Positions 37,836-47,526 of a stretch of DNA of 52,622 nucleotides are shown piece after piece; position 1 is the stretch's first letter; the number at the start of each line of letters is the position of its first letter. A program made the position numbers and the translations under genes. Source of the stretch: a virus. The notes below the pieces were generated by a model. It was not told the origin of the DNA. It searched no databases and saw nothing but the letters and a program-made list of their open reading frames with translations. The stretch covers positions 1-52,622 of IMG/VR virus record IMGVR_UViG_3300023223_001004; one strand, given 5' to 3'.

Positions 37836-39154
37836 TAGAAAGTCACCAGACCAAGAGTTACAATACCGTCAAGACCAGGATCTATATCAGTTGTAGGGTC
37901 AGTTAAGGTAAAGCTTGCTAATTGAGTTCCGGTATCATCTTGAGTTAAAGTTATCGCAGTTCTGTATTGATCTTCAGTTACTATCTGTTCGAAGGTAACT
38001 GAGTCAGCAAAGAATGCTTGAAGGTTGGCAGTTATGTTAGCTCGCATAGAAGAATTGTCTGGTGATATCGCAGAAAATGTAAAAGCTTGAGCAGTCGGAA
38101 TTGGTGCCTTAACAAATAATTGGCTAGTCCCTGTATTTGCTGGAAGTAATTCATCCTCTATAAATGTTCTTACGTCTGCAATTTCGCTTGCATCAGGAAT
38201 TATATCAGAATCATTATCTCGTAAAAAAAATACAGATACATCACCTACTGATGTTGACTGAAGATCAGCATCATAAACTCGTTTTACAAATACTCTGGTA
38301 ACGCCATCAACATTTTCGATTACTTCTTTTATGATAGTTGGTGGATTAAAAGGTGTGCCAGGATTGGCGCGAAGTCCTAACAATCTTGCTACAGCGTCTG
38401 CTTCAGTTTCATCATCAGTACCACCTGTTATTGCTTCAGGTCTAACAAAGGCTGCTGAATCGATTCCAGCTATAACTGGTGCAGCATTTACTTGAGCGCC
38501 AGCCAATAAATTTTGGTCAGCTCCGGTGTCTTGTGATTCGACTTCAACTACTGCACTGTCCAGCGTGGCAGTGATAGTGCCAGTTGCAGGAGTCGTAGGA
38601 CTACCAACTATTTCATATTGAAATATTAAATTCGTGGAAGCAATGATAGGAAATGTACCATTGTATTCTGCTTGATCAGCTCCAGCTATTGTTGGGCTAT
38701 TCCCTGTAGCTAACCCATGATCGCTAGAAGCTGTTGCTGTAACAGTAGTGCCTACTCTAATCAAAGTTACAGAAACCACACTAGTTTGAATGGTGACTTC
38801 TGCTTGAGTGATCAATGAAACGTCACCGGTCACAAATACACTCGAAATAGGTAAAACAGTAGTTGGTGTACCCGTAACTGTTAATGGTCCACTTGATTCT
38901 GTTGCTGTCAATCTTGCTGTATCTTGGTACTGTAACCACCTATCAAGGAATTCATCCATAGCTGTTTGTGGAAATTGCTGATCAACTGATTGCTGGTCAT
39001 AAAGATATAAATCAAATACTCGCGCACCTAAGCTTTGAGCAAGAGCAAGGGCCCATTGCTCACTAATAGATGGGTCCAAATCAATTAAAGCAGTAGCTAT
39101 ATCAGAAGTTATCCGCTCTACAATTTGATCAAGTGTCGGTATTGGTAACGGCAA
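37835..39154 (-). CDS. Baseplate J-like protein, Mu gp47-type, with inserted beta domain
   Basis: 439 residues; wedge component of the contractile-tail baseplate. Conserved blocks are FLDRWLQYQDTARLTATESS near 72-90, AVEVESQDTGADQNLLAGAQ, then FVRPEAITGGTDDETEADAV and ARLLGLRANPGTPF. Between residues about 125-200 lies an extra module (SSDHGLATGNSPTIAGADQA, EYNGTFPIIASTNLIFQYEI) also seen in the protein at 47527-48639. Flanked by gp46 and gp48 homologues. Confidence 0.9.
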   Translation of the reverse strand: MPLPIPTLDQIVERITSDIATALIDLDPSISEQWALALAQSLGARVFDLYLYDQQSVDQQFPQTAMDEFLDRWLQYQDTARLTATESSGPLTVTGTPTTVLPISSVFVTGDVSLITQAEVTIQTSVVSVTLIRVGTTVTATASSDHGLATGNSPTIAGADQAEYNGTFPIIASTNLIFQYEIVGSPTTPATGTITATLDSAVVEVESQDTGADQNLLAGAQVNAAPVIAGIDSAAFVRPEAITGGTDDETEADAVARLLGLRANPGTPFNPPTIIKEVIENVDGVTRVFVKRVYDADLQSTSVGDVSVFFLRDNDSDIIPDASEIADVRTFIEDELLPANTGTSQLFVKAPIPTAQAFTFSAISPDNSSMRANITANLQAFFADSVTFEQIVTEDQYRTAITLTQDDTGTQLASFTLTDPTTDIDPGLDGIVTLGLVTF

Positions 39155-39578
39155 GTGTCTTCTCCCAAAGATTTACAGCTAAATTTAAAGACGGCCCACG
39201 CGGTATATCGACAACTCCAACAAGGGCTATACCTTGCTGAACCACTTCACCCTCAAAAGAAACTGATAAAGCTAGATTATTTTCGACCATCCATTGTAAC
39301 GATTCTTCAGCAAAACTAGCAGCCAATCTTGCATTTTCAGTTGTAGCTCTAGCCTGTTCTAATGTCCACAATAACGATCCAGCTTGAGTTTCTTTCACCA
39401 GGTCGATGATCCATCCTCTATTCTTTAACGGGTCAATTCGTTGTTGTGATTCACGCTTATCAGTGAATAATGAGAAAATAATCGAAGTAAAAAGCGAATC
39501 ATCTTTTACAATAGATCCATCAACGATTTCAAAATCATAATAACCTTTCTCATTATTTAATAATATATCGTCAGCCAT
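39129..39578 (-). CDS. Baseplate protein, Mu gp46-like
   Basis: 149 residues: NNEKGYYDFEIVDGSIVKDD, SLFTDKRE and RGWIIDLVKETQAGSLLWTL match phage GP46 proteins. It lies between spike and wedge genes as in Mu. It probably bridges hub and wedge, like T4 gp25. Confidence 0.87.
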   Translation of the reverse strand: MADDILLNNEKGYYDFEIVDGSIVKDDSLFTSIIFSLFTDKRESQQRIDPLKNRGWIIDLVKETQAGSLLWTLEQARATTENARLAASFAEESLQWMVENNLALSVSFEGEVVQQGIALVGVVDIPRGPSLNLAVNLWEKTLAVTNTDT

Positions 39579-40201
39579 TATGCAGGTCCAGCTGTTGGTC
39601 CAGGTGCTGAAGAACCACTATTAATAACGTGTGTATGAGTACTATGGTTGACCCCATTAATAACAGCCTCTGGTGTAGTAATTGTATCATTAAAGTTCAC
39701 CGCTCCAGTAACATCCCAACTAGCTGCACTCAAAGTAGCTGCGCCTGTAACAGTGAAATCAAAAGTTCCACTGATAGTTGTAGTCATGTTACCTGTTACA
39801 TTAACAGTGGCGTCACCACCAATGTTTATTATACTGTCTTTTTTAACGGTCACAAGCAAGTCACCATTTTCACCAGATGTTGTTAAGTCTACATCACCGT
39901 TTTCCTTGAAGATAACCACACTCTTTGTGATCACGTTACCTATAGCAACTTCACCGGCCTTTAAATTCTTGAAACGTTCGCGAGGTGTCTGCTCAATACC
40001 AAATTTAGTTGATTCCTGCCCTTGATTCGAGAACATAAGTACAAATGCATCTTGAGGTGCGTTAGAAAACAAACCATAAGGCGTCATTATCACGTATTGA
40101 GTAGGTTTCCCATTATATTCACACTTACCTAAAGGCCAAGGAGTGGTATCGTCTAATACAATACGTTTGACTGCTCCTTTAATCCACTTACGAAAAGACA
40201 T
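39578..40201 (-). CDS. Tail spike / baseplate assembly protein, Mu gp45-like
   Basis: 207 residues. The N-terminal OB-like domain is followed by a triple-beta-helix region of alternating V/T strands (NIGGDATVNVTGNMTTTISG). The tip motif NHSTHTHV has the H-x-H arrangement known to hold iron at membrane-piercing spike tips. A short disordered tail (SSAPGPTAGPA) follows. It punctures the outer membrane on contraction. Confidence 0.86.
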   Translation of the reverse strand: MSFRKWIKGAVKRIVLDDTTPWPLGKCEYNGKPTQYVIMTPYGLFSNAPQDAFVLMFSNQGQESTKFGIEQTPRERFKNLKAGEVAIGNVITKSVVIFKENGDVDLTTSGENGDLLVTVKKDSIINIGGDATVNVTGNMTTTISGTFDFTVTGAATLSAASWDVTGAVNFNDTITTPEAVINGVNHSTHTHVINSGSSAPGPTAGPA

Positions 40202-41255
40202 CTAGTATACTCGACTTGGTGGTTAAACTTAGAGTAGGATCTAACGAATAAGCATCAGGAGGAGCGACTTTCAATGTTGTAGTGCTACCAGTTGTATTGC
40301 TGAACTTAAATCTTACCGACTCAATTAACATCTCGCTATCGATTGAAAGGAATTCATCTTTTACATAAACTAATTCATTGGGTATCCATACCTTACCATT
40401 AGCTGAATGCATAGGAACTGTTATATTGGCCGTATCACTTCTAGCCCGCCTAATATTCGATTCCCAATCAACCCTGTCTTGAAGTTGCTCAGAATTTAAA
40501 CTTTCTTCAGCATTAAACTCTAGCTTTCTGATAGTTCTAATATCACTATCTGTTGCTAAGGCAAGTGGTGATACTACAGTCTCTGGAGATTCATCGAATA
40601 CAGCTGCAGCAGGATTTAATTGAGAACGAGCAGTATATTTATTAAAACGCTCTCTTGTAGATACACTACCTGACGCAGCTATAATATTATTAGTTTTATT
40701 ATTTTTTACATTCTTTAAATTATTTGGATTAAGTGTGGTACCAGTTCTAGTAATTACTATCTGGCCAAGACCATTTGTTGTTAAAAGAACTTGGGCTTTT
40801 TTAGCGTAGCTATTTATAAAGTTAAAAATAGTCTGGCCAATATCACCACTGACTAATTCACCTTCCTTGAATTCTTTTATTGCACCTACTTCGTTAATTA
40901 CTTCAAGTCCCGTCACTTGCCTTACAACTTCCTCGAATGTAATAGGTGTTTGAAGCTCTTTAATATCGCCAAGAGTTGAATCTATGATATCACCGGTCAA
41001 ATCTCGACCTGAAAAAGTTATATTATGACTTGTGCCACTATAAGAAACATTGACAACTTCTACAAATCCAGTGAGAAAAATTTCACCATCTACAAGGATA
41101 GATATATCATCACCTGTTTTAACCGGGTAAGGTTCATCGGGTCTGGCTGGAGTCATAATGCTAAAACCGCCAGCAATACTTGTCATTGACCGTTCAACAG
41201 ATGCTTCAGTGAATCCTGCAAGGGTAGAGTTATTCAACTGAATAGCAATTGTCAT
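40188..41255 (-). CDS. Baseplate hub protein, Mu gpP (gp44)-like
   Basis: 355 residues. DDISILVDGEIFLTGFVEVV near 48-66 and ISFSGRD-type LTGDIIDST near 80 are typical of hub proteins (T4 gp27 relatives). Further LLTTNGLGQIVITRTG and SDIRTIRKLEFNAEESLN follow. It overlaps the spike gene by 14 bp. It forms the central hub that carries the spike. Confidence 0.82.
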   Translation of the reverse strand: MTIAIQLNNSTLAGFTEASVERSMTSIAGGFSIMTPARPDEPYPVKTGDDISILVDGEIFLTGFVEVVNVSYSGTSHNITFSGRDLTGDIIDSTLGDIKELQTPITFEEVVRQVTGLEVINEVGAIKEFKEGELVSGDIGQTIFNFINSYAKKAQVLLTTNGLGQIVITRTGTTLNPNNLKNVKNNKTNNIIAASGSVSTRERFNKYTARSQLNPAAAVFDESPETVVSPLALATDSDIRTIRKLEFNAEESLNSEQLQDRVDWESNIRRARSDTANITVPMHSANGKVWIPNELVYVKDEFLSIDSEMLIESVRFKFSNTTGSTTTLKVAPPDAYSLDPTLSLTTKSSILDVFS

Positions 41256-41509
41256 TCAGTAACCACTTCGAGAGAACCGGTAAGGCGTGATATATTCTGA
41301 CCAGTATTTAACTTCGCTACAGTAGCTGCATTATCGATATCCCCATAAAGTTGATATGACAATCTAGCAGCACCCAGCTTTCTTTTTAAGTCGATGATAT
41401 TAACTTGTGGTGTAGCTTGTTCTTTTTGAGCTAAGATTTCTTCTGCTGCAACTTGAACATCATACATGTCACTTTTTAAATCATTGCCAATATCACCGAT
41501 AATACTCAC
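41252..41509 (-). CDS. Small tail protein between gpN and gpP homologues
   Basis: 85 residues: helical N-terminus (NDLKSDMYDVQVAAEEILAQ) and a short conserved-looking DIDNAATVAKLNTGQNISRL end. Overlaps both neighbours by 4 bp. It may be a LysM-less hub adaptor or a split part of the circulation protein. Family not recognised. Confidence 0.6.
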   Translation of the reverse strand: MSIIGDIGNDLKSDMYDVQVAAEEILAQKEQATPQVNIIDLKRKLGAARLSYQLYGDIDNAATVAKLNTGQNISRLTGSLEVVTE

Positions 41510-42441
41510 GCGAAAAAGCTCCTATTTATTACTCGATCAAAAGAAGTATTAATTTTGTCACTAGTTTCACTTAATTCTGAAGTGGTTTCAAATGTTCTTG
41601 CAGTAGCTTGTTCATATAAACCAACAGCACTGAAAGATTGAACCACGTCATCTATAAGAGTTAAGTTAACCACTCTGGATCTTCTATCTCTTGTGGTAGG
41701 AGAAATAAACGTATCACCATCACCAAAAATAGTAAGAGAGTTTAGTGAATCTATGGAAGTAGTCAAAGCGGATAAATTATCATAGTTGGTGATCATAATA
41801 TCTGAGAATTCATCAGGATTAGTGGCAAAGAAACCTACATTGGTTTCCATATTTTTAAGGTCGCGTGTAATATTAGTTCTTATTTGATCTGAACCTGTCG
41901 AATTAGTGAGTACATCAGTGAAACCGGTTACAAACCCCAGTATTTTTAATTCAATACTGTCCTGGCTAGCGGAAGAAATAATAGGTTGAAATAAACTAGT
42001 GTATTTTGACCCGATATTAGTTCTACTTATCCTCGACTTACTCTGAAGATTATTTACAGAACCTGATAACTCAGTCAAAAAAGAACTTTCGTCACTGACT
42101 AAAAAAGTCATCTCAAAAAGAACTTGACCCTTTTCAGTGTCTCTTGTTGATATTATATATGGTGCAACACTTACATCAATCACACCGTAGTAAGGATGAG
42201 ATAGTCTATTCTGATTTTTATTTTTTAGAGCGTTACGTAAAGAGTCACGCAATGTAATCACATTAGATCCATGAACCAATGCTTGTATTTCGAAACGTGG
42301 TGGAATAGTACCGATTCTTTCAACAAATCGACTATCTGAATTAACGAATTCATGAATGGCAATACGTGGACCTTCTGTATTTCTTTCACTCCGCATAAGA
42401 AACGGCACATCGTTAAATGAGCCAGCAAGTAAAGAAATCAT
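41506..42441 (-). CDS. DNA circulation / tail protein, Mu gpN (gp43)-like
   Basis: 311 residues. The N-terminal block SFNDVPFLMRSERNTEGPRI, AIHEFVNSD and RLSHPYYGVIDVSV is the signature of DNA-circulation N-domain proteins. In Mu this is a tail/baseplate protein between tape measure and hub. The C-terminal half is helical. Order matches Mu exactly. Confidence 0.85.
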   Translation of the reverse strand: MISLLAGSFNDVPFLMRSERNTEGPRIAIHEFVNSDSRFVERIGTIPPRFEIQALVHGSNVITLRDSLRNALKNKNQNRLSHPYYGVIDVSVAPYIISTRDTEKGQVLFEMTFLVSDESSFLTELSGSVNNLQSKSRISRTNIGSKYTSLFQPIISSASQDSIELKILGFVTGFTDVLTNSTGSDQIRTNITRDLKNMETNVGFFATNPDEFSDIMITNYDNLSALTTSIDSLNSLTIFGDGDTFISPTTRDRRSRVVNLTLIDDVVQSFSAVGLYEQATARTFETTSELSETSDKINTSFDRVINRSFFA

Positions 42442-44780
42442 TCTATATTCACTCCTAAATTACCAAAGTCAGAAGTAAATGCAGCCTCTTGTATTTGTGA
42501 ATTCTGTGTGGCGCCAACTGTGATGTTACCGCTTAGGCTCATTTGTTGTTTAGCTATAACAGGTGAAAGTGCTTCAGGTGTTTTGTTAACGGTGGGTGCC
42601 GGTAGAGATGTACCAAGAGCACCACCTGTCAATGCGCCAAGACCTATACTGCCTTTCTCTACAAGAAATGATGCAACACTTTTTAAGCTTTCGAAGGATG
42701 GTAATAATCCGGCTATCTTATCCTGCAAAGCAGTAATAAGCTTCAATGGTCCAGAGAATATACCAATCAACATATCTCCGAACTGTGATAAAATTGGAAA
42801 CTTCTCAACCAAGTCAGCGACGAAACCACCCATTGAAGATCCAATTGAACCAAGCATACCCAAGAAAGGTGCTGCAAATGCTTTGGCTATATTGAAATAC
42901 TCAACAGTTTTTTGCTTTATTAAATCCCAGTTTTCTATTAATAACCCCAATCCAACCAATAAAGCACCGATACCAGTGGCTATCAATAACCCCCTAACAG
43001 CGAATTTAGCTATGTTAGCAGCTATTGACATTGCGTTAAGGCCCAGAGCAGCAGCGCCACCTGTGACACCAAGCATTCTGAAATTAATAGCTGTAGCAAG
43101 AACACCACCTCTTAATGCAGCCATTGCTGGAGTTAATACCAACACATCAAGTTTTAAAAACTTAAGGACGGACTCACCTTGCAAGAGAGCTATTTTAAAT
43201 TGATTAAAAGTAAACATTGTTGCTATTGTTGCGAGTCTAAAAGCTATCAATCCACCAACTGTTAACATTATTGCATTTACTACAGCTGGATTTGCTTCGG
43301 AGAAACTAGCAAAATTACTAGTCATTCCAGCTAATACTATTGACCCCTCAACAATAGAAGGAAGCAATCCAGTCGTTAAATTAATAGCTGCAATATTAAA
43401 CTCAGCACTTAGTCTAGCTAATGCTTTACCGGTAGTTTTTTGTCTAATTTCATATTCTTTTGTGACAGAATTTGCAAACTTTGTTTTATTAGATACTTTA
43501 TCAAGAGTTTTATTTAAAAGATCTAAGTTACCAACTGCTTTAAGAACAAATTTTCCTGCTTCAGCACCGAAAAGATCAATAATTACTTTGAATTTTTTTT
43601 CTTCACCAAGCTTATCTAGCTGGGTTAGTAGTTTTATTATTGTTTTTTGTGGTGCTTTTAATAAACTTGGCAATACAGAAGCTAATTCCTTTCTTTTTGC
43701 TATTGCAATAAACATCTGGTTCAACCCTGACGCTGCTAATTCTTGAGTAGTCTCAACTTGAGCAGCAAAAGCGGCAAACCCCACTGCTGCATCTTTTGGC
43801 ATTTTAACTGCTGACATAGCACCGGAAACACGACTAAGAATATTAATCATGCTAGGGGCTTTTGCTGCTGTCGTATTTGACAAGTGATTGATAGCATCAG
43901 CAACACTTTCTATATTTTTAATAGGGATTTTCATTCTATTTGAAATATTAGCCAAAGCATCTGCTGCAACTCCTGGTAACATATCAAAAGCAATTGCAGC
44001 TTTTGCGACAGTTAATGCAAAATCAGGTAATTCAGGAACATTTATTCCCAATTGCCCACCAGCAGTTACAATATCAGCCATACCTTTGGCACCGATACTA
44101 GTATCAATTCCTAATTGTTTAATGGTTTTCTGCATTTCAGCGAATTGTGCAGGTGTTTTAAAATCAACAACTTTTCTAACATCAGCCATAGCTGATTCGA
44201 AATCAATAGCAGACTTAATTGGTCGAGTAAATATAAAGGCGGCGGCGGCGGTGTCAAATAATTGACCCCGTAGTGAATCAGCCTGGCTTCTAGCCCGGCT
44301 TAATGCACTTGTAAGTTTATTGACTTGAGCAGTTACAGGCGCGAAAGAGGTTGTTTTAAGAGGCAAGCCAGTCGCCTTGATCATAGTTAACTGCCTTCTC
44401 ATATTAGCTAACTGATCGTTTGTTCTGGAAACTGATGCAGCCATTGCAGCTGATCGTTTACTAAGGGATATTAAGTTTTGGCCTTTAGGAGTATTCCTGA
44501 TAGCCCTGTTCATTTTTTCAAGTTTATCAGCACCAATACTAGTTGCAGCGTTTAGTTTCTTTGCTGCTTGTGCGGATAGATTAAAGTTACCAGCTAATTT
44601 TTGAACCTGGACTTTATTTATTGTTTTTGAAACTCTACCTAAATTTTTATCCAGCATTCTAGACGAACTAGATAATTTATTAATGGCTTTCTCTGCCTTC
44701 AATGCTCCAGCAGTTATTTTCTTTATCTGTGGAGAAAACTTATCTATGATTTCATATAAATAAGAGACATTAAAAGCCAT
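42438..44780 (-). CDS. Tail tape measure protein
   Basis: 780 residues, setting tail length and ejected with DNA. The N-terminal 180 residues are helical and basic. Residues about 195-420 match the TP901-type tape-measure core (VVDFKTPAQFAEMQKTIKQL, DTSIGAKGMADIVTAGGQLG, KIPIKNIESVADAINHLSNT). Hydrophobic stretches follow (PAVVNAIMLTVGGLIAFRLA, LIATGIGALLVGLGLLIENW) that may insert in the host membrane. For Mu-like tails, about 0.15 nm of tail per residue predicts roughly 115 nm. Confidence 0.93.
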   Translation of the reverse strand: MAFNVSYLYEIIDKFSPQIKKITAGALKAEKAINKLSSSSRMLDKNLGRVSKTINKVQVQKLAGNFNLSAQAAKKLNAATSIGADKLEKMNRAIRNTPKGQNLISLSKRSAAMAASVSRTNDQLANMRRQLTMIKATGLPLKTTSFAPVTAQVNKLTSALSRARSQADSLRGQLFDTAAAAFIFTRPIKSAIDFESAMADVRKVVDFKTPAQFAEMQKTIKQLGIDTSIGAKGMADIVTAGGQLGINVPELPDFALTVAKAAIAFDMLPGVAADALANISNRMKIPIKNIESVADAINHLSNTTAAKAPSMINILSRVSGAMSAVKMPKDAAVGFAAFAAQVETTQELAASGLNQMFIAIAKRKELASVLPSLLKAPQKTIIKLLTQLDKLGEEKKFKVIIDLFGAEAGKFVLKAVGNLDLLNKTLDKVSNKTKFANSVTKEYEIRQKTTGKALARLSAEFNIAAINLTTGLLPSIVEGSIVLAGMTSNFASFSEANPAVVNAIMLTVGGLIAFRLATIATMFTFNQFKIALLQGESVLKFLKLDVLVLTPAMAALRGGVLATAINFRMLGVTGGAAALGLNAMSIAANIAKFAVRGLLIATGIGALLVGLGLLIENWDLIKQKTVEYFNIAKAFAAPFLGMLGSIGSSMGGFVADLVEKFPILSQFGDMLIGIFSGPLKLITALQDKIAGLLPSFESLKSVASFLVEKGSIGLGALTGGALGTSLPAPTVNKTPEALSPVIAKQQMSLSGNITVGATQNSQIQEAAFTSDFGNLGVNIE

Positions 44781-44782
44781 TG

Positions 44783-44944
44783 CTATTTTACCTTCTGTAT
44801 ATACTTGACCTGATAGTTTCTGAGCTTATTTAGCTCTGTATACGGTAAAGATTGGGCCTCCGAATAAGATAGCCCACCTTCGTAGAACTTTATTAGGTCA
44901 TGAATTAAGGCTTCCCAACTTTCTCCGTTTGGGAGTCTAAAGTA
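44783..44944 (-). other. -1 frameshift extension of the tail assembly chaperone
   Basis: An open frame without its own start, reading NGESWEALIHDLIKFYEGGL, YSEAQSLPYTELNKL and so on to a TAG 3 nt before the tape-measure ATG. It is reached by -1 slippage at 44944-44950, adding 53 residues to the first 139 of the chaperone (192 aa total). This is the Mu gp42 / lambda T-like part. Position and layout match the conserved G/GT frameshift. Confidence 0.82.
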
Positions 44945-45360
44945 AAATTTACAATCCACGTACCTATAATCATTTCCCAGTCATCAGCATCAATCTGCTT
45001 TGACAGGGTAGCGTTCAACGGAATGTCTTTATCCACAATAATAAATGGTAGAAGTTCTGTTTCCATCTTCTCGCAGAAATCGCCAAAGTCAAGAATACTA
45101 GGATCGCAAGAACCTAGGATCGCCATTATCTCTTCACCAGTAGGCATTTTTCCTTCATCACCAGGTTTAGGCTCTTCTTGCTTACCACCCATTTGAGCTA
45201 CTGCATTAGTTAGACCGCGCGAAACACGCTGCTTTAATTTCCTGCAAAATTTCCGATCATCACGAGAAGGAGCAATAAGCTCCAGCTCGAACGTCTTGTG
45301 GTTTGGCTCGCCTTTCTTGTCATACTTAAGCTCATTAGATAACTTAACAATAATAGTCAT
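44905..45360 (-). CDS. Tail assembly chaperone, short form (Mu gp41-like)
   Basis: 151 residues. The charged N-terminal domain (KTFELELIAPSRDDRKFCRK) and acidic central part (DPSILDFGDFCEKMETELLP) fit G-type chaperones lying between tube and tape measure. They bind the tape measure during tail assembly and are absent from virions. The last 12 residues (TLDSQTEKVGKP) are replaced in the frameshifted form. Confidence 0.82.
   Translation of the reverse strand: MTIIVKLSNELKYDKKGEPNHKTFELELIAPSRDDRKFCRKLKQRVSRGLTNAVAQMGGKQEEPKPGDEGKMPTGEEIMAILGSCDPSILDFGDFCEKMETELLPFIIVDKDIPLNATLSKQIDADDWEMIIGTWIVNFTLDSQTEKVGKP
44944..44950 (-). promoter_or_regulatory. Slippery heptamer A AAT TTT for -1 frameshifting
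   Basis: In the chaperone frame the codons GTA AAT TTT give the canonical X XXY YYZ heptamer. About 9 nt downstream CTCC-CAAAC-GGAG forms a hairpin whose loop can pair with GTTGGG further on, a possible H-type pseudoknot. Confidence 0.8.
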
Positions 45361-45761
45361 GCTACAGGCTCTCCGTGGAATTCAACTTCAAATTCTCCAT
45401 CTTGAGAAAAAGCAATTTCAGAATCGGTTTTATTGAACATGTTACGGAAACTTCTTGTGAAATTTACCGCATCAGGATCGGTAGCACTAATCGCTACTCC
45501 AGTTAAATCATCAGTTAAGCGTTTCCACTCTTCATATAGATTAACATTTGAAGCAGTAGAAATAAGAGTAAACATAACTTTAGATACTTTCGATTCTGTA
45601 TCATTGGTTACCACATTTTCTGTTGATCTACCGCCAGCAGATTGAGCTCTAATGTTGATTTCACCAATACCGCCTACGTATTTAAACGAATTGGGCTTGA
45701 TAGAGATCAGTTCATTATTGACCTGTATTTGCGGGGTAGCTAAACCTTTGCTAGTCGCCAT
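45357..45761 (-). CDS. Tail tube protein, Mu gpM (gp40)-like
   Basis: 134 residues. KPNSFKYVGGIGEINIRAQS near 20-40, then VVTNDTESKVSKVMFTLIST and DGEFEVEFHGEPVA at the end follow the Mu-type tube pattern. It forms the inner tube polymer. It sits directly after the sheath gene and overlaps the chaperone by 4 bp. Confidence 0.87.
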   Translation of the reverse strand: MATSKGLATPQIQVNNELISIKPNSFKYVGGIGEINIRAQSAGGRSTENVVTNDTESKVSKVMFTLISTASNVNLYEEWKRLTDDLTGVAISATDPDAVNFTRSFRNMFNKTDSEIAFSQDGEFEVEFHGEPVA

Positions 45762-45765
45762 CTGA

Positions 45766-47292
45766 TTAACCTCCTAGATTAACTTGGATTGTACCAAGTA
45801 TGGTTCTAATCTGGCCCACTTGGAGAGGCGCAGCATTAATAGTAACCTTACCGTTAGGTACATCTGTCGTAACAACAAGATTCGTTTTAAAGTCTTCGAC
45901 TGCAGCAGTACCTGACTGAGTTACCGCAATGTCTGAAAGCTCTTTATAAAGTTCAACCTGGAAACCTCTGATAGAAGCCTCGTTCTCCATTGAGAATCCA
46001 GCAACTAAATCTCCGTCAGTCAAACGACTTTGAGCGTAACGAGTTTGATTGTTGACAAAGAAGAACTCTCTAATAACTCCTGATGAGTCTCGAACGTTCA
46101 GGAACTTAAATGTCGTGTCAGGGTTACCTGCTGCATCTGTAAGTGCCGTGGTAACTGTTTCACCAAAGATGTAATCTGAGTTGGCTTTATTATTACCATC
46201 TGTGGCTATACCATTTTCATTCAATTCTTTTTCATCAGTGAATGAGAACATATCAGCTGGATTAGGTAATTCAACACTAGCTATTAAAGTGTTGAAATAA
46301 GGCAACGTTGACGTCCCAGGTCCGCCAAAAGCGTCATTCGGAGCAGCTGCACTTAAAATACTAGCTATCGGCGCATCTTGAGTTAGTCGTAACGCTCGAA
46401 GAGCTCCAACCTTGGCGCTGAGTACATCAGGGAACTCTATAACCGCTGCACCCTTATGAGTGGCAGTATCTTTTGGTTTAGTTCCTGACAATACAATATT
46501 TTCAGTATTGAGAGCTAACGACTCTGCTTTCAAGTTCGCTAAAGTATCTACTGAGCGAGTAAATCCAACACCGTCTAAAACATCATCGGTTACATTAAAC
46601 CTAGCATCGAGTTCAGCCTTGAGCACTGCATCATCAAAACTGTCTGGCCAGATAATTGTCTGGTAACGGATATTAGCAATTGCATCAAACAATGTGGTTA
46701 ATACTGGGTCAGTTGCACCACCAGTCCAACCTGTTAATACTGGCGCTGTAACGCCGGCAACTATTCCTGAAGTCGTAATGGTGTATGAATTAGATAGCGA
46801 ACCGCCGTTTGAAGCGGTAATAGTAACTGTACCGGTAACGTTTGCCGCTGTGAAAGGCGCTTTGGTATCAGCTGTGATTGCAGCAACCAGAGCATCTGCG
46901 ATAGTTGTAATGGCAACGTCAGTATCCGCTACAGCTATCTCAAAGGTGTGATTAGTACCAGATCCTATTTTAAAGGTTAAAGTACCCGCTTCAGTAGCAG
47001 TACCAGCAAATACGACAACAGCTGTTCCTGCAGTCGCTCCACCATCGTCAGCTAAACCAATTGCATCAAGGCGTGTTTCTTCATTGACTGAACGGGCACC
47101 ACGTATCATGTAAGCTAGGTGAGCGCGAGCACCGAATAAGGTGTCTTCTTCTCCATTAGTTCCAATTTCAGTAACTAAATCACCGGACGTACCGCTAAGC
47201 AGTTGACCGATCACAAGGATCTTATGGTCTGTCAATCCGGCTAGTTGCTGTGCTGGAACAATCGAAAATGTAACTCTCGGATTGTTAGGCAT
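45766..47292 (-). CDS. Contractile tail sheath, Mu gpL-like
   Basis: 508 residues. N-terminal RVTFSIVPAQQLAGLTDHKI, LVIGQLLSGTSGDLVTEI, then LFGARAHLAYMIRGARSVNE are typical of Mu-type sheaths. An additional Ala/Thr-rich beta insert (about 85-190) and the C-terminal block EASIRGFQVELYKELSDIAV, NGKVTINAAPLQVGQIRTIL complete the family. Its presence makes this phage a myovirus. Confidence 0.92.
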   Translation of the reverse strand: MPNNPRVTFSIVPAQQLAGLTDHKILVIGQLLSGTSGDLVTEIGTNGEEDTLFGARAHLAYMIRGARSVNEETRLDAIGLADDGGATAGTAVVVFAGTATEAGTLTFKIGSGTNHTFEIAVADTDVAITTIADALVAAITADTKAPFTAANVTGTVTITASNGGSLSNSYTITTSGIVAGVTAPVLTGWTGGATDPVLTTLFDAIANIRYQTIIWPDSFDDAVLKAELDARFNVTDDVLDGVGFTRSVDTLANLKAESLALNTENIVLSGTKPKDTATHKGAAVIEFPDVLSAKVGALRALRLTQDAPIASILSAAAPNDAFGGPGTSTLPYFNTLIASVELPNPADMFSFTDEKELNENGIATDGNNKANSDYIFGETVTTALTDAAGNPDTTFKFLNVRDSSGVIREFFFVNNQTRYAQSRLTDGDLVAGFSMENEASIRGFQVELYKELSDIAVTQSGTAAVEDFKTNLVVTTDVPNGKVTINAAPLQVGQIRTILGTIQVNLGG

Positions 47293-47488
47293 TATCTTTT
47301 ACCTCAGTTTGTGTCTTTTTAGCAGTAGTCCTTTTTACCAGTTCAATGCAATTATCCGTTTTCGCATCATTGAATCTATCGCGCCAGTACTTTTCTACTG
47401 GAACACCATTCTCACATTCTAGTGAAATAGTTGATCCAACCGGCTTATTTTGTAGTGGAGAATTAAGTTTAAATGTGAGTTTTTTCAT
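47285..47488 (-). CDS. Small tail protein, DUF2635 / Mu gp38-like
   Basis: 67 residues: TFKLNSPLQNKPVGSTISLE and NGVPVEKYWRDRFNDAKTDN match the DUF2635 pattern (V-P-x-x-x-Y-W-x-R-R-x-x-D). The ATG at 47488 has AAAGG upstream. A longer start at 47530 overlaps the previous stop (ATGA) and is possible. Positioned before the sheath as in Mu. Confidence 0.72.
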   Translation of the reverse strand: MKKLTFKLNSPLQNKPVGSTISLECENGVPVEKYWRDRFNDAKTDNCIELVKRTTAKKTQTEVKDNA

Positions 47489-47526
47489 CTCATAACCTTT
47501 AATTATTTTGTTCTCATAACCACTGA

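Noticed and set aside
42508-43203. 231-codon plus-strand open frame and similar ones at 43462, 43888, 34082, 36091 and 39648
   Set aside because: Antisense shadows of tape-measure, fibre and spike genes. They are low-complexity and have no start signals.
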